Source: Zygnema cylindricum (Eukaryota > Streptophyta > Zygnematophyceae > Zygnematales > Zygnemataceae). From it: a stretch of DNA of 19,896 bases. This document shows, piece after piece, positions 1-9,289 of the stretch (position 1 is the stretch's first letter; each line of letters begins with the position of its first letter). Position numbers and translations under genes: made by a program. The stretch is taken from positions 1 to 19,896 of the forward strand of contig JBBHKE010001144.1 in the NCBI GenBank assembly GCA_037447655.1, given 5' to 3'. A model generated the notes under the pieces. The model made no database searches. It saw nothing but the letters and a program-made list of their open reading frames with translations, and was not told the origin of the DNA.

Positions 1-15
1 AAACTAAATATCCAG

Positions 16-69
16 ATTTTTTTTTTCCGGTTTTTTTTTTTCAAAAAGCCCCCCCCCCCACCCCCCCCC
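16..69. repeat. Homopolymer T then C tracts
   Basis: Two runs of T are followed by a run of C broken by single A residues. This is simple low-complexity DNA with no coding potential. Homopolymers this long are prone to length error in sequencing, so the exact length is unreliable. Confidence 0.9.
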
Positions 70-138
70 GTGGTGGGCGCTCCGTACGATTTTGCATACG
101 GATTACCGTACTGTAACTGTACGGTATAAGTACGGACA

Positions 139-273
139 CCCTTTTTTTGCGATATATATCGCGATGATTTATGTTGGTCGCGGTACGATATATCGAAGAC
201 TTTGCTCAATCGATATTCAATATGTCGAATATCGAAATTATCGCGATATGAAACTACCCGATACCCAACACTA
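139..273. mobile_element. Right terminal repeat of a hAT-like element (partial copy 1)
   Basis: The segment ends in CCGATACCCAACACTA, the reverse complement of the tip TAGTGTTGGGTATCG that starts the copy at 2207. Further in it aligns with the right end of the 2207-3768 copy: blocks of TATATCGCGATG, a GTACGATAYATCGA block, a TCGATAT block, then AATATCGAAAT and ATCGYGATATG. Only this end is visible; the left end lies before the window or has been lost. Flanking bases 274-281 are ATAGATAT, the possible target duplication. The 60-codon frame running through it is a by-product of the repeat. Confidence 0.75.
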
Positions 274-647
274 ATAGATATGCACGTATCGAAACCTGAA
301 GGTTTTTCTATATACGGAAAGATTTTGCGTTACTTATATTTGTACATTTGCGAGGATATTTTTGAAAGAAAGGGAGTGTAACCGTTTTTTATGCCAATCA
401 CGTTTTTGATAATTCCCTATGTTTATCATAAATGGAACTTTGCAATCCCTGTAGAATGTCTTCTAACAACATTTTTACGCAATTCCTTTTTGTTGACATT
501 TCTCTGGGGTGTGCCTTGTCATGTCAAATTAGCTATGGGAATGTGTATCCAAATTAATGTTAGACTTATAAATTATTATAAATGTTTTGTTGTCGTTTAG
601 GCCCTTGAACCCAAAATATAATTTGTAGCTCTTGTTGTTTCTCTACA
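274..647. other. AT-rich spacer, no gene seen
   Basis: This lies between two hAT-like copies. A 69-codon frame at 391-600 shows no recognisable motif and no coding-like composition, and I treat it as chance. No tRNA, promoter or repeat is evident. Confidence 0.6.
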
Positions 648-655
648 CTTATAAT
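648..655. repeat. Target-site duplication, left copy (CTTATAAT)
   Basis: CTTATAAT here is repeated exactly at 1456-1463, immediately outside the two terminal inverted repeats of the element between them. Eight base pairs is the duplication length of the hAT superfamily. Confidence 0.88.
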
Positions 656-1455
656 TAATGTTGTGTATCGGGTAAGATAATATTGTGATGCATTCCTTAT
701 TCGATATGTCGATTATTGACCGGTCAGAGGCCTCGATATATCGCACCAGGACAAGCATATTATATCGCGATATAATTTACGATATGTAGTAATATTTAAG
801 CTTGATACTTTACATAATATGGTATTTTATCGAAAACAATAAATAGTATGGTATGCCACGTATGACGTGAATTTTGTTACAATCAAGACGACGCAACATG
901 TAACCACTAAAAACTTAGTACGTTGTATAATTTGTTCGTAAAACTTAAATTTTCGAAACGAAACAATCACACTCATTTCAACAAGTGAAAATGAGAATCT
1001 GACAACATTTTTTTTGCTAACTATTTGTTTTTGCAGCCAGGAAGCGTTACATATATGCTTATCGATTTTCTACTTTCTGTTTTTTTTTAGACGATGATAC
1101 AGACACGTTGTTTTCTACAGTTTGTATGACAAACTAATCCGGTCCACAATATTTTGAAACTCATACAGACTTAAGTTTTCTCCCTGTCCACCCGCTACAG
1201 CAGTTGCACTTGTCAGTTATTTTACAAAACATCTTTTTCAAGCATAATCACAAAAAAACCTGCACAACGAACTCTGTAAACCAACAATTACAATCTAGAC
1301 CGCGTATGGGGGCACAAACACCATCAATTAATTACAAAAAACACGAAAACATGCTTCGATATATTGTAAAACATCGCGATATTTAGCTAGCGATACGTGT
1401 ACCTAAAATTAGGTACATATCGAATATGAGCAAAGGTCCTCCATACGCAACACTA
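656..1455. mobile_element. Complete non-autonomous hAT-like transposon, 800 bp (copy 2)
   Basis: The left tip is TAATGTTGTGTATCG and the right tip ends GCAACACTA, a degenerate inverted version. An exact 8-bp direct repeat (CTTATAAT) flanks both ends, which fits hAT-type insertion. Read in reverse complement, the first ~130 bp match the right end of the 2207-3768 copy: CGATATATCGAGGCC, a TGACCGGTC-type block, then the tip. The family therefore has long terminal inverted repeats, although this copy's own right end has diverged. The interior, including a 60-codon frame at 1204-1386, shows no transposase motif. It is probably mobilised by an enzyme encoded elsewhere. The boundaries are well supported by tips plus duplication; the hAT assignment rests on tip sequence and duplication length. 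Confidence 0.85.
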
Positions 1456-1463
1456 CTTATAAT
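1456..1463. repeat. Target-site duplication, right copy (CTTATAAT)
   Basis: Exact repeat of 648-655, abutting the right end of the hAT-like element. Confidence 0.88.
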
Positions 1464-2206
1464 ATGTTTAAAACAATGATTTTTTTTACACTACGTTGTA
1501 TTTACCTGGGTTCCATATTGGAGTATCGTACTTTCGTTTTAAAAAATACGGATCGAATTGTCATGTGACGAGACATTCCCTAGACTATAAATAATATAAT
1601 ACTATATGTTATTGTATAACATATAGTATTGAAATGTAGTAATATTATACATTCACTTGTTCACTTCCCCCAACGATATGTTTGCCCCTTTTGCTGTTTA
1701 ATATCAATATTATCGGTATTGAATTTTTATTTAGCGATAATAAGTATTATGATAGACAACATTTAGATTTGACGCGTCATTATAATTTAATAAGTGCGAA
1801 CGTATTCTCACATGTTCAAACGTCGACTAAATCAACAGACTGTAGGGGTTACACTATTGGAATGCGTAGGTAAATTAGTGTTATGCATGTTGTTTAGTAA
1901 TAATATTTTGTTGGCTTCAAGTTATAAAACTTTAAATAGTGTTAATAATATTTTTTATTTCCTCACACATAAATTATTTGCAATAATAGAGATCCACAGT
2001 GTAATGTACTTTACAATACAATATTGTAATGTAGTTATTAAGTTCGTTAAACGACAATATACCGAAAATAAAGTGATCGTACGAAAACCAGAAATAAGCG
2101 TATCAAATACCAATAGTACAAAATGTGTATTTAACATTAAGTTGTAATTAGTTCGTACGATACAGATTGAGTAATTCCTAGCTTGTACGGATTTAAATGT
2201 CTTTAA
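1464..2206. other. AT-rich spacer, no gene seen
   Basis: Frames of 60-117 codons occur on both strands (the longest at 1794-2147 on the plus strand) but overlap each other, are rich in codons expected of AT-rich DNA and show no motif. I treat them as chance. The only structure noted is the hairpin at 1598-1630. Confidence 0.55.
1598..1630. repeat. Perfect hairpin, 14-bp arms, 5-bp loop
   Basis: The arm AATACTATATGTTA at 1598-1611 is matched exactly by its reverse complement at 1617-1630, with loop TTGTA. It is AT-rich, no gene end is close, and a terminator role is not supported. It may be a tiny palindromic insertion or a chance structure in AT-rich DNA. Confidence 0.7.
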
Positions 2207-3768
2207 TAGTGTTGGGTATCGAGGATCACTTGCCGATATTCGATATGTGCCAAATTTTAGGTACCCGATAATCGATACATTGCTTCGATATATCGAGATG
2301 CTAAATATCCCGATATTTTGCCGATTTATCAGGGCCGATATGTTGATATATTATATCGCGATATATCAAAGCTTGTTATTGTGTTTCTTATAACTCTTGG
2401 AAATGACCTTTTTCGCATCCCTAACCATATGCACCATAATGAATTTTCATATCTATCGCTTCTATATCCGGAAACGCTGAGTGTCATCCTCCTTTACACC
2501 TCCCATATCGCAGACATGCTCCCTTGGGAATCCATAGAGAAAGATGTTCTGTAACCTTTTACAATGCTAAATGTTGAAATTGATACATCAATGTAATGCT
2601 TCGGCTTGCAAATTGGTTACTAAACCTACCACGTAAGTTTTCCCGCTAAAACGAATAAAGGAGCAAAAAATAAATCAGAAGTTATCATTTCACTAAATCG
2701 TGAGTTTTTTGTTTGAAAATTGAAGTTTTGTAATGCTAATACACCAATATATAAGATACTAATTTATATAATGTAAAACGCTACATGTTGCCACCTTTAA
2801 GGTTCAAGTTCCATCAGTCGTTTTTGTAATCATAGGGCCAACTTTACAGGCCACGTTAATTGAGTCGATGTTCCATCACGTAGAGTCTATAAACAACGTG
2901 TTCTAAGTTGACTGGCACCACGCAAGCGACGATCCGATATTGATTATCCTTAAGATTTTTAGCACCTACAAAGTTTACATAAAATCTTCACTCGCGTACC
3001 ATGTACATGCGTACAAAATCATCATACGATAGAAGGTTATTTCACTATTTGCAGACGCCAACTCATTTTTTAGGGTTACTGATATCGAACATAACGAAAG
3101 TCTTTTGACAGAAATAGTGTGACAAAAATAGGTACCAAAAACAAAATGACGAGGGAGAGTTACAAAATTACATTTTTATTTCCGGTTGTATTTTCAAAAG
3201 CGCGTGTGATGTGCAAATTTTGTCAATTTTCGTTGGTTGCCATCATGACACGTAGCTTAATTGTCCAGCGTGTCGTGATTAATTTTTGTATCTGCCAACC
3301 CACCTCTTTGAGGTATGTTGGCTCCTTGAGGTACGTTGGCAGCTACAGAGAAGAATGAAGCGAAAGCCTCGCGGATGAATATAGGACGGCCAGTGTTACC
3401 TCCAAGACCTTCGAAGAGTGTTGGCAAGATTATTTGTAATGTTGTTTCGCGTATAAAGACAAAATAAACGGTGCGCTTTGGTACGTATAATCGCGGATTT
3501 TTGTAAACTACTCCAATTTTCGTATGATGGAACGCCACCCTAAGTAATGTAACAAAATTCACGTCATACGCGACGTATCACACAACTTTTTGTTTTCGAT
3601 AAAATAACATGTATTAAACTACAAAAACATAGTACTATATATCGCGAAATATATCGCGATGGTTTTTGTTTGTCCCAGTACGATACATCGAGGCCGCTGA
3701 TCGGTCGATAATCGATATATCTAATATCGAAATAATCGTGATATGGTTTTACACGATACCAAACATTA
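2207..3768. mobile_element. Larger hAT-like transposon copy, about 1.56 kb (copy 3)
   Basis: The left tip TAGTGTTGGGTATCG at 2207 faces the right tip CGATACCAAACATTA ending at 3768, 12 of 15 positions complementary. Both ends carry ~130-180 bp of CGATAT/ATATCGCGATAT blocks shared with the other copies. Flanks 2198-2205 (TGTCTTTA) and 3769-3776 (ACTCTTTA) agree at six of eight bases but the left one is offset by one base, so the duplication is only suggestive. The interior (about 2390-3630) shows no transposase signature. The 101-codon minus frame at 3257-3562 has no recognisable motif. The short phrase TTGAGGTAYGTTGGC occurs twice at about 3308-3342. It is probably an older, non-autonomous relative of the 800-bp copy. 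Confidence 0.7.
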
Positions 3769-3776
3769 ACTCTTTA

Positions 3777-4187
3777 GTATATAGCGAAAAAGTGGTTTAC
3801 TAATGGTCGTACATTTTTGTACAGGTACGTACTTTTTTTTTTTTTCCTAAGGAAAACATCTTTACGAAAATAATCTCCAGGGTTGTAGGCGTAAAATTTG
3901 ACCGTCGGATACATACACTTTTTATTTGAGACGCCAAGTCGCCAACCCTACAGTCTGTGGCGACCGTGCACAGTGAGGACACTTTGCACAGACTGAACGT
4001 GTAAAAACGGGCCGCGTGGAAAAAGTAAAAAAATCCACGATGAGCGCGTGCTATTGTGCGTACAGGTCGCATGGTCCATGCTCCTTTCGCCAAGGTGGAT
4101 GCGAATCCGCTGAAACTATCCCGTCACCTTCCCACCATCAAAGTTTGCCGCCGCCTTTTTATCGTTGCGTTTTGAAATTTTGGATAG
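3777..4187. other. Unassigned spacer
   Basis: Frames of 97 codons (minus, 3800-4093) and 69 codons (plus, 4016-4225) overlap on opposite strands with no motif, and I do not call them genes. The stretch contains GTAC-rich words (GTACAGGTACGTAC near 3820) similar to those around 82-137 and 12190-12260, possibly remnants of another repeat. Confidence 0.45.
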
Positions 4188-4215
4188 TACACCGTGAATC
4201 GTTATTAGCGTATAG
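4188..4215. repeat. Solitary MITE terminal repeat tip
   Basis: TACACCGTGAATCGTTATTA followed by GCGTATAG matches the terminal repeat of the MITE family found at 14571, 14912, 16410 and 18762. The TTTTTTCGCCACTTAAA segment that normally follows is absent, so this is a truncated or decayed copy. No partner end was found within 300 bp. Confidence 0.55.
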
Positions 4216-5400
4216 AAATTATTAGTGTGAATAAAGAATTAGTGTCATAGATTATAATTTGTGTATCAATCCCATTTTCAAAAAAATGTTTAATTGTAAT
4301 TTCTCCATAACGCTGATTTAGGTATACATAGTCCGCCGTCATTACATATACGTTAAAATAGGTGGAAGTACAAATTATGACAATCCGTTCGACGTCGAGT
4401 CCTTCTATTGTAAATATCCATAATTATATTTTGGTTTTGTGGATATACAATAATTACGCCGTTCATAATTATACACTAAAATAGGTACGGATAAACACCG
4501 TCGAAACGTACGGGTTTATGTACTTTCATTTAAGTTCATTCATGTTTCTAATAAGCGAATGATTCAAACACGGTGAATTGATAACAGTAAAAAAGGTGCG
4601 AGGACAACATAGGGCGAAACGTACGTTGTCACGTCATACTGTCTATTCCATGCATCTGGTTGTTAAACGCAGTTACGTTATAACGCAAGGTAACCGTACA
4701 ATTATAATATGTTTATTCAGTTCAAATAAGTTTTGTACAATCAACGAAACTATAACGGAAGGTATTGTATGTTTACGTATGTTTCACATAACGTACTTCG
4801 AGCTATGTGATTGTTTTTAATTTATTTGTCGTTCGCGGGGTGAACGAACGTTGTGTGACGTTAAATAAGGACCCTTAACTTTTATATGGTGCCAAGTGGG
4901 ATGCTTTATTACAATTAATGCATTGAAATATTGGGACATAAGTCTAATAAGAATGCCTTTACTTAGAGAAAACGTGAAACAAACCTCTTTTTAGTATGAC
5001 AATTAATTATAACTGAACGTAAAACGAAAAAAAAAACACCTATTAGGATACATGTTATTTCTAATGGAGGTAATTCAGCGACGAAAGCTGATCAGGCGCC
5101 GTTGTAAGATTATCATTGGCCGTTGCCGAAAACACGTGGCATGTTAACCATCCACGCATCCTAAAGTTGGTCGCGTTTAATAGATGACGTTAGAACAACC
5201 GATTGCAAGGGTTACGACTCCGCATTTTTTCCAAACATCTTTTTGCCGTACAACATGTAAGCTGGAGGTGTTTCCATGGCGCAATCAACATTATATCGAC
5301 GGCGTAAGTTTTGAAGTATTATGGCAATCTGATAAACTTTTACATGATCTCGCTTGTATTCCCGCGTTTTGAAATATTTTTAAATTCAAAGACATGCTAA
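4216..5400. other. AT-rich spacer, no gene seen
   Basis: The longest frame is 80 codons at 4578-4820 and lacks recognisable features. CACGGTGAATTGATAAC at about 4570 vaguely resembles a MITE tip but is too short to call. No RNA gene or promoter is evident. Confidence 0.5.
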
Positions 5401-5401
5401 A

Positions 5402-5423
5402 GTTCAAAATTTGAATTTTGAAC
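5402..5423. repeat. AT-rich palindrome, 10-bp arms
   Basis: GTTCAAAATT and AATTTTGAAC are perfect reverse complements separated by TG. A partial third TTCAAAAT follows at about 5430. It lies about 80 bp before the (TA)n array. Confidence 0.7.
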
Positions 5424-5492
5424 GAAAAATTCAAAATGCCAAATCCCGCCATTATTACACCGCAAATTCACTTTCACTTGCAGCTCGTGTAT

Positions 5493-5629
<137 letters not shown>

Positions 5630-5747
5630 TTGTGATAATGGCAACGACAATATCGCTACTTCTTCCTCATTTGCTTCGGTTGCCACTTTCTTTATTTTCA
5701 GCTGCTCCTACTTATTATTTTTTAAGTGATATTAAGTGTTTGAGAGT

Positions 5748-6120
5748 ATGTGGACCCTTAATAGAATTTGGGGCGCCAACCCGGGCAATAACAACAACAA
5801 TCCCCATAACGCTCAGGTTGAACAAGATGAGGAAAATGGGAGGAACGATGAGGAAAACGCATTTCCGAACGAGGAAGAGAATGAGGTGGAAATCGAAACG
5901 TCGGTAGACCCGGCGGCCATTGTGGAAGGGTTTTTTCCGTCCTCGACCAATACTAGAGGATGTGTCTCCCACCGTAAAGTTCAACACGTGTCGACTAAGG
6001 CAACTCGGATGCGAGTAATACACTGGATGCTGAAGGACTGTAAAAAAAACGGCTTAGCTGAACTCATTCCAAGGACCATAAAGAAGTTTCCCGAACATTT
6101 TAACGGAGTGTACGGTACAA
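5748..6120 (+). CDS. Transposase remnant, exon 1 (acidic N-terminus and helical block)
   Basis: The frame opens at ATG 5748 (MWTLNRIWG), about 120 bp after the (TA)n array. An in-frame GTG lies 12 bases upstream but ATG is preferred. Residues ~15-55 are Asn/Glu/Asp-rich and look disordered. The rest is basic, with RVIHWMLKDC and IKKFPEHF, resembling the DNA-binding part of the family. The exon ends at a good donor, GTAAGCC at 6121. Without splicing the frame would stop at 6158. Splicing to 8033 keeps the frame and gives THR-ARG-Tyr-Gln leading into KAKRWW. Confidence 0.6.
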
Positions 6121-6442
6121 GTAAGCCATTTCAACCAGACGTTCTCCCATTTATTTAATTATTTCGTTTCCTCCTTTTTGTGTTATTATTCTCATTCACA
6201 ATGCGTAGTTAAATTTTATTTTTGTTGTGCTTTTAAATTATTTGTACATTATTATTTTGGAACGTCGCTTTTCTCTCTCAACCTACACACTGACTTCTCA
6301 CTAACTCTCCATTAGTGCGTGTTTTTCTATGTTGTCGACTATTATGCATTGTTATTTGATTTTTAGTATTATTTTCAAAGTGTCTTGCGATTTTTTTATG
6401 GCGACAACGTACTAGCGATGACGTGTCTTTGTCGCGGTGTAT

Positions 6443-6695
6443 GCGACGACATCATGTCGTCGCTTCAATGATGGGTACGACAAAGTAATTGAATGGATGA
6501 GGATAGCTCGTTAGGTCGAAAGTGCGAATGACGGACGACAGTGGTTCGTCGTTTCGACTAAACCCCCGACAACATCAGTTTAAACAATCCAACGTTGGCA
6601 ATCTCGAATTGAATTCGCGGACAACAACGTTGTTTCGTCGATTCATAATTGAGAAACTAGAATACAGTCGAACGCTCGACGACATTGTGTCGTCG
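6443..6695. repeat. GTCGTCGC palindrome cluster, left
   Basis: A perfect palindrome GCGACGACAT / ATGTCGTCGC with a single-base centre lies at 6443-6463. A second (CGACGACA TTG TGTCGTCG) lies at 6677-6695. Looser GTCGTCG, TTCGTCG and GCGACAAC words lie between and before them (6399-6660). The same motif family recurs at 7773-7945 and 9333-9829. Such repeated short palindromes are typical of subterminal regions of large DNA transposons. Confidence 0.75.
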
Positions 6696-6876
6696 CTTAA
6701 ATGTCGAGTTTTAAATTGTAGGACCAACGGTTTAATTTTCCAACTGTGAACAGTGGAGTACGTTTATAGTTGGACAAGCTAAGTAAAGGCCAAAGTAAAA
6801 GTGTGTGTTTTAGGGTTTTTTTGTCTCCGTCGACTGTGTTTTTGGTTTTTTCTTGTTAACCAAGATTTGTTTTTCA

Positions 6877-7682
6877 ATGGAGGGCGGCCAACGACCATTC
6901 AAGCGACTTCACTTTGCCATTCGGTGGCCATATTGTCCACGTCCAACAGCGGTCGACACAAGGGGGTCTTATACCTATAGAGGAGAACTTAGAGAAAGAA
7001 AGAGATGCAACCGGAGGAGTATTAGGGAATATGGTGGAACCGGAAATGCGTGGTAGGGAAAGGGCTAGAATGGAGCTAGTTTTGAGGGAGGGGGAGGAAT
7101 CGGGTGCTAAAATAGATGAGATGGAGGCAATAGAGGCGGTGGTGATGGAAGGGACGGGTACGGAGAGGGTAGTAAGGGGAAGTGTGCCGGAGGGGGAGTT
7201 AGTGAATGAAGGGATTAGAGCGGACGAAGAATGTGTCCGCGAAGTAGAAGAGGGTAAGGAGGTAGACAAAGAATTATGAACTCTCGCGAACTGCGTCGGA
7301 CGAGCCTATAGAGGAAGGGGAAAAGCCTACGGAAGAGGAGGAAGAACTGGAAGAAATCGAATCGTCGGACATTTCGGTCACGAAATACGACGACGATCCC
7401 TCAACCTCGGACCGGCAATCTTTGGAGAGCTCGGAGAGACGCATGGAGGAAAAATATGGAGACGAAGACGAGGTTGTGCCTTTTCCACAATCACCGAATC
7501 GTGATAGAGCTCTTGTGGTGGTACAAAGACCTCAAATTCTGGCCGAGGGTGATGTGGTAATTCGAGAGGTAGAACCCGATTGGTTTTTCCCGTCTCCAGT
7601 CGGAGATGAGGCCATGGATGGCTTCCGACTGACGGCTGCCCATTACATATCGGTCGAGGATTGGCCGGACTATTGGCGTTAA
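6877..7682 (+). pseudogene. Acidic uncharacterised reading frame, probably frameshifted
   Basis: Coding-like sequence runs about 800 bp across frames. The first ATG (6877, MEGGQRPFKR) is in one frame. The main open stretch (6914-7279) is in the next and is very rich in Glu, Gly, Val and Met. The C-terminal part (about 7270-7682) is in the third, with EELEEIE, DEDEVVPFPQSP, EPDWFFPSPVG and the end ISVEDWPDYWR before TAA. Continuity of acidic composition across frames suggests one gene with two frameshifts, or unrecognised introns. I do not recognise it. It lies in the sense direction inside the transposase intron and is flanked by palindrome clusters, so it may be the product of a nested element or a second protein of the same element. 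Confidence 0.5.
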
Positions 7683-7772
7683 GGGGAGGCTCGGCCTATT
7701 GACCGGTGGATGATATACATTTGGTTTTGTTGATATTGCCATTTTGTTTGATAATCCCCTTTCTCGGCTTAA

Positions 7773-7945
7773 CGACGACACAAGGTCGTCGCTCCTTCGT
7801 CGATGAAGTGAGGATTTCTCATCGGTGGTAGACAGCTGACTACGTATCAACGATAAATAAAAAAAAAGTTAACTTTACAGATATAACAATGAGTTTCTGT
7901 CGTCGTTGAATCTACGACAGCAACTTTTCGTCGCTGAATATTGTC
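7773..7945. repeat. GTCGTCGC palindrome cluster, right
   Basis: CGACGAC ACAAG GTCGTCG is at 7773-7791. CTGTCGT and ACGACAG form a pair at about 7898-7920. Further TTCGTCG and TTCGTCGCTG words follow at about 7796 and 7929. Together with the left cluster this brackets the acidic frame. Confidence 0.65.
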
Positions 7946-8032
7946 GTTTCTTTTTAGAATCATTCCAATTTGTTATACGACTTTCCATTCAAGAATCTCA
8001 TAAATTAGTTTGACATTGTTTATTATTTAGAG

Positions 8033-8513
8033 GGTACCAAAAGGCCAAGCGATGGTGGGTAGAGAGGAGGTCCACGCTTGATGGAATACGAGAGACAACC
8101 CAGACGTTCTCTACTTCTAGTTTTGGGACAAAATCGGTGGCGGTTACCAAGGCTTTGCTGGAAAGAGGAAGGAAGGAAGTTGCTTGGGTGACTGTTATAC
8201 ACGAGGAGTTGCTTTCGGATTTTGAACGTTTTAAGAAAGCGGGTATGAAGATGTCCACCTCAATTCTCGGGGACATCGCTAGGGACACAATAAGAGAAAG
8301 GAGGAAGGAGTACGACCCGCAATGGGTTCAACAATGATGGGTCCGAAATACATCCAATCATCAATAAAAGGTGGGTGCAAAGGTGTCAAGAGAAGCACAA
8401 CATCGTTGTGCGTGCGCAAAAGGGGAAACTATAATGTAGTCCCGAGAAAGAAGAATACATTGAGCGTACCGTAGCCTTCCACATGGGCGTTTTGAAGCGG
8501 GAGTTTGAATCCG
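8033..8513 (+). CDS. Transposase remnant, exon 2 (KRWW to linker)
   Basis: It opens with GG completing a split Arg codon, then YQKAKRWWVERR (8035 on). It continues through an Arg/Lys-rich helical region and a long helical stretch (EELLSDFERFKKAGMKM) to WVQQ at 8323-8334, where the original frame meets TGA. The homologous reading resumes in the next frame (INKRWVQRCQEKHNIVVRAQ), hits TAA at 8432-8434, and continues as SPEKEEYIERTVAFHMGVL to the donor GTGAGT at 8514. Conserved-looking sequence on both sides of each lesion shows that these are mutations in a once-open gene. Confidence 0.65.
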
Positions 8514-8652
8514 GTGAGTCTCTTTCCATTACGAATGACGAATAATGATGTCTTTTTTTTTATTGTGTTATATTTTCGTTGTATTCCCTACTTGACGACA
8601 TACCCTAAAAATAAATTAAGCTTGTTTCGGTTTGGCGGCTCATGTATACCAG
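8514..8652 (+). other. Proposed 139-bp intron
   Basis: GTGAGTC at the start and TATACCAG at the end, with a T-rich interior. Joining the flanks gives ESG-IFNEDLMENMDETH in frame, matching the order of motifs I recall for the family. Confidence 0.6.
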
Positions 8653-8915
8653 GAATTTTCAACGAAGACCTCATGGAAAACATGGATGAAACTCACATGA
8701 TCGTCAACACCGATAATGGAAAGACGTTGGGGTTTCGAGGGGATGATGTGGTGAAGTACGCCGACGTCGCCGGAATAGGTGAATCCATGACTCTCATGGT
8801 GCGAATCAGTGAAGGGGTGAACGCTCGTATCGAGAACCCGATGATAATTTTTGCAAATCCGGCAGAAATTACCCAATACAAGGTTTACCGGACAACGTCG
8901 CGAGTGTGTTTTATC
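8653..8915 (+). CDS. Transposase remnant, exon 3 (first catalytic Asp block, truncated)
   Basis: FNEDLMENMDETH (Asp codon at 8685-8687), NTDNGKTLGFRGDD, VVKYADV and MTLMVRISEGVNARI are read without a break to MIIFANP. Near 8861 the homologous reading moves to another frame, giving NYPIQGLPDNVASVFY, and is then lost before the poly-A tract at 8936. The part of the fold that should carry the second and third catalytic acids is absent. This block gives the clearest family signal in the window. Confidence 0.7.
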
Positions 8916-8929
8916 CTCCTCATTTAATG

Positions 8930-9289
8930 TTTTCAAAAAAAAAAAAATATGTCGTTTAGTCTTTGATGAAGGTTTCTCTATTTCTCTTCATCTATGCTTG
9001 TTGCTTTCAATTTCTAATCTATATCTCTCTACCTTGTCCTCTTATACCTCCTCCATTGTCTTTTTACAAAATAAGGAAATTTATGATCTTTTATTTCCTA
9101 TCTTATGTTATCTCAAACAATGACACCTATTATAAGCTACCTTATGGATCACGTAGCTTGCTTTACCTATAATGCAAATGGAATTGAAATTCTTGTGGCT
9201 CGTGTATCATAGAATTTCATGTGTTTTTATAAATTGTTATGTATTTACCTTCAGTTGTTGTTAATGTGGTGTTCAAATTTTGAGTGTGC
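8930..9289. other. AT-rich tail after the transposase remnant
   Basis: A run of A at 8936-8947 is followed by T-rich sequence. Overlapping hydrophobic frames at 8851-9172 reflect T-rich codons (Phe, Leu, Ile) and are not convincing as genes. Confidence 0.5.

Larger units (their letters stand above)
6121..8032 (+). other. Proposed 1.9-kb intron with nested insertion
   Basis: The donor is GTAAGCC at 6121 and the acceptor TATTTAGAG ends at 8032, chosen because it restores the KRWW frame; the AG two bases earlier would not. The intron is very long next to the second one (139 bp). It contains palindromes of the GTCGTCGC type at 6443-6695 and 7773-7945 on either side of an acidic reading frame, so it has probably been enlarged by insertion. 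Confidence 0.5.
5748..8925 (+). pseudogene. Degenerate intron-containing DDE transposase gene
   Basis: Three exon-like blocks (5748-6120, 8033-8513, 8653 to about 8915) join across GT-AG junctions into one transposase-like reading. In order: an acidic Asn/Glu-rich N-terminus, a basic helix-rich block (RVIHWMLKDC ... FPEHF), the KAKRWW segment, RAQKGKL, NMDETH (8679-8696) and GFRGDDVVKYADV. The Asp of NMDETH sits where pogo/Tc1-like DDE enzymes have their first catalytic Asp. I recall this motif order from a transposase family common in oomycete genomes. The copy is broken: a frame change near 8333-8338, an in-frame TAA at 8432-8434, another frame change near 8861, and loss of homology soon after PDNV. 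The second and third catalytic acids are therefore missing, and it cannot encode an active enzyme. Confidence 0.75.

Noticed and set aside
1794-2147. A 117-codon plus-strand frame
   Set aside because: AT-rich codon content, no motif, overlapping minus frame; considered chance.
2198-3776. A target duplication for the larger hAT-like copy (TGTCTTTA / ACTCTTTA)
   Set aside because: Only six of eight bases agree and one side is offset by a base from the tip, so I do not count it as a duplication.
6874-7269. A 131-codon Ser/Pro-rich minus-strand frame
   Set aside because: It is the antisense shadow of the acidic frame; GAG/GAA codons opposite read as CTC/TTC and similar, giving Ser/Leu-rich sequence.
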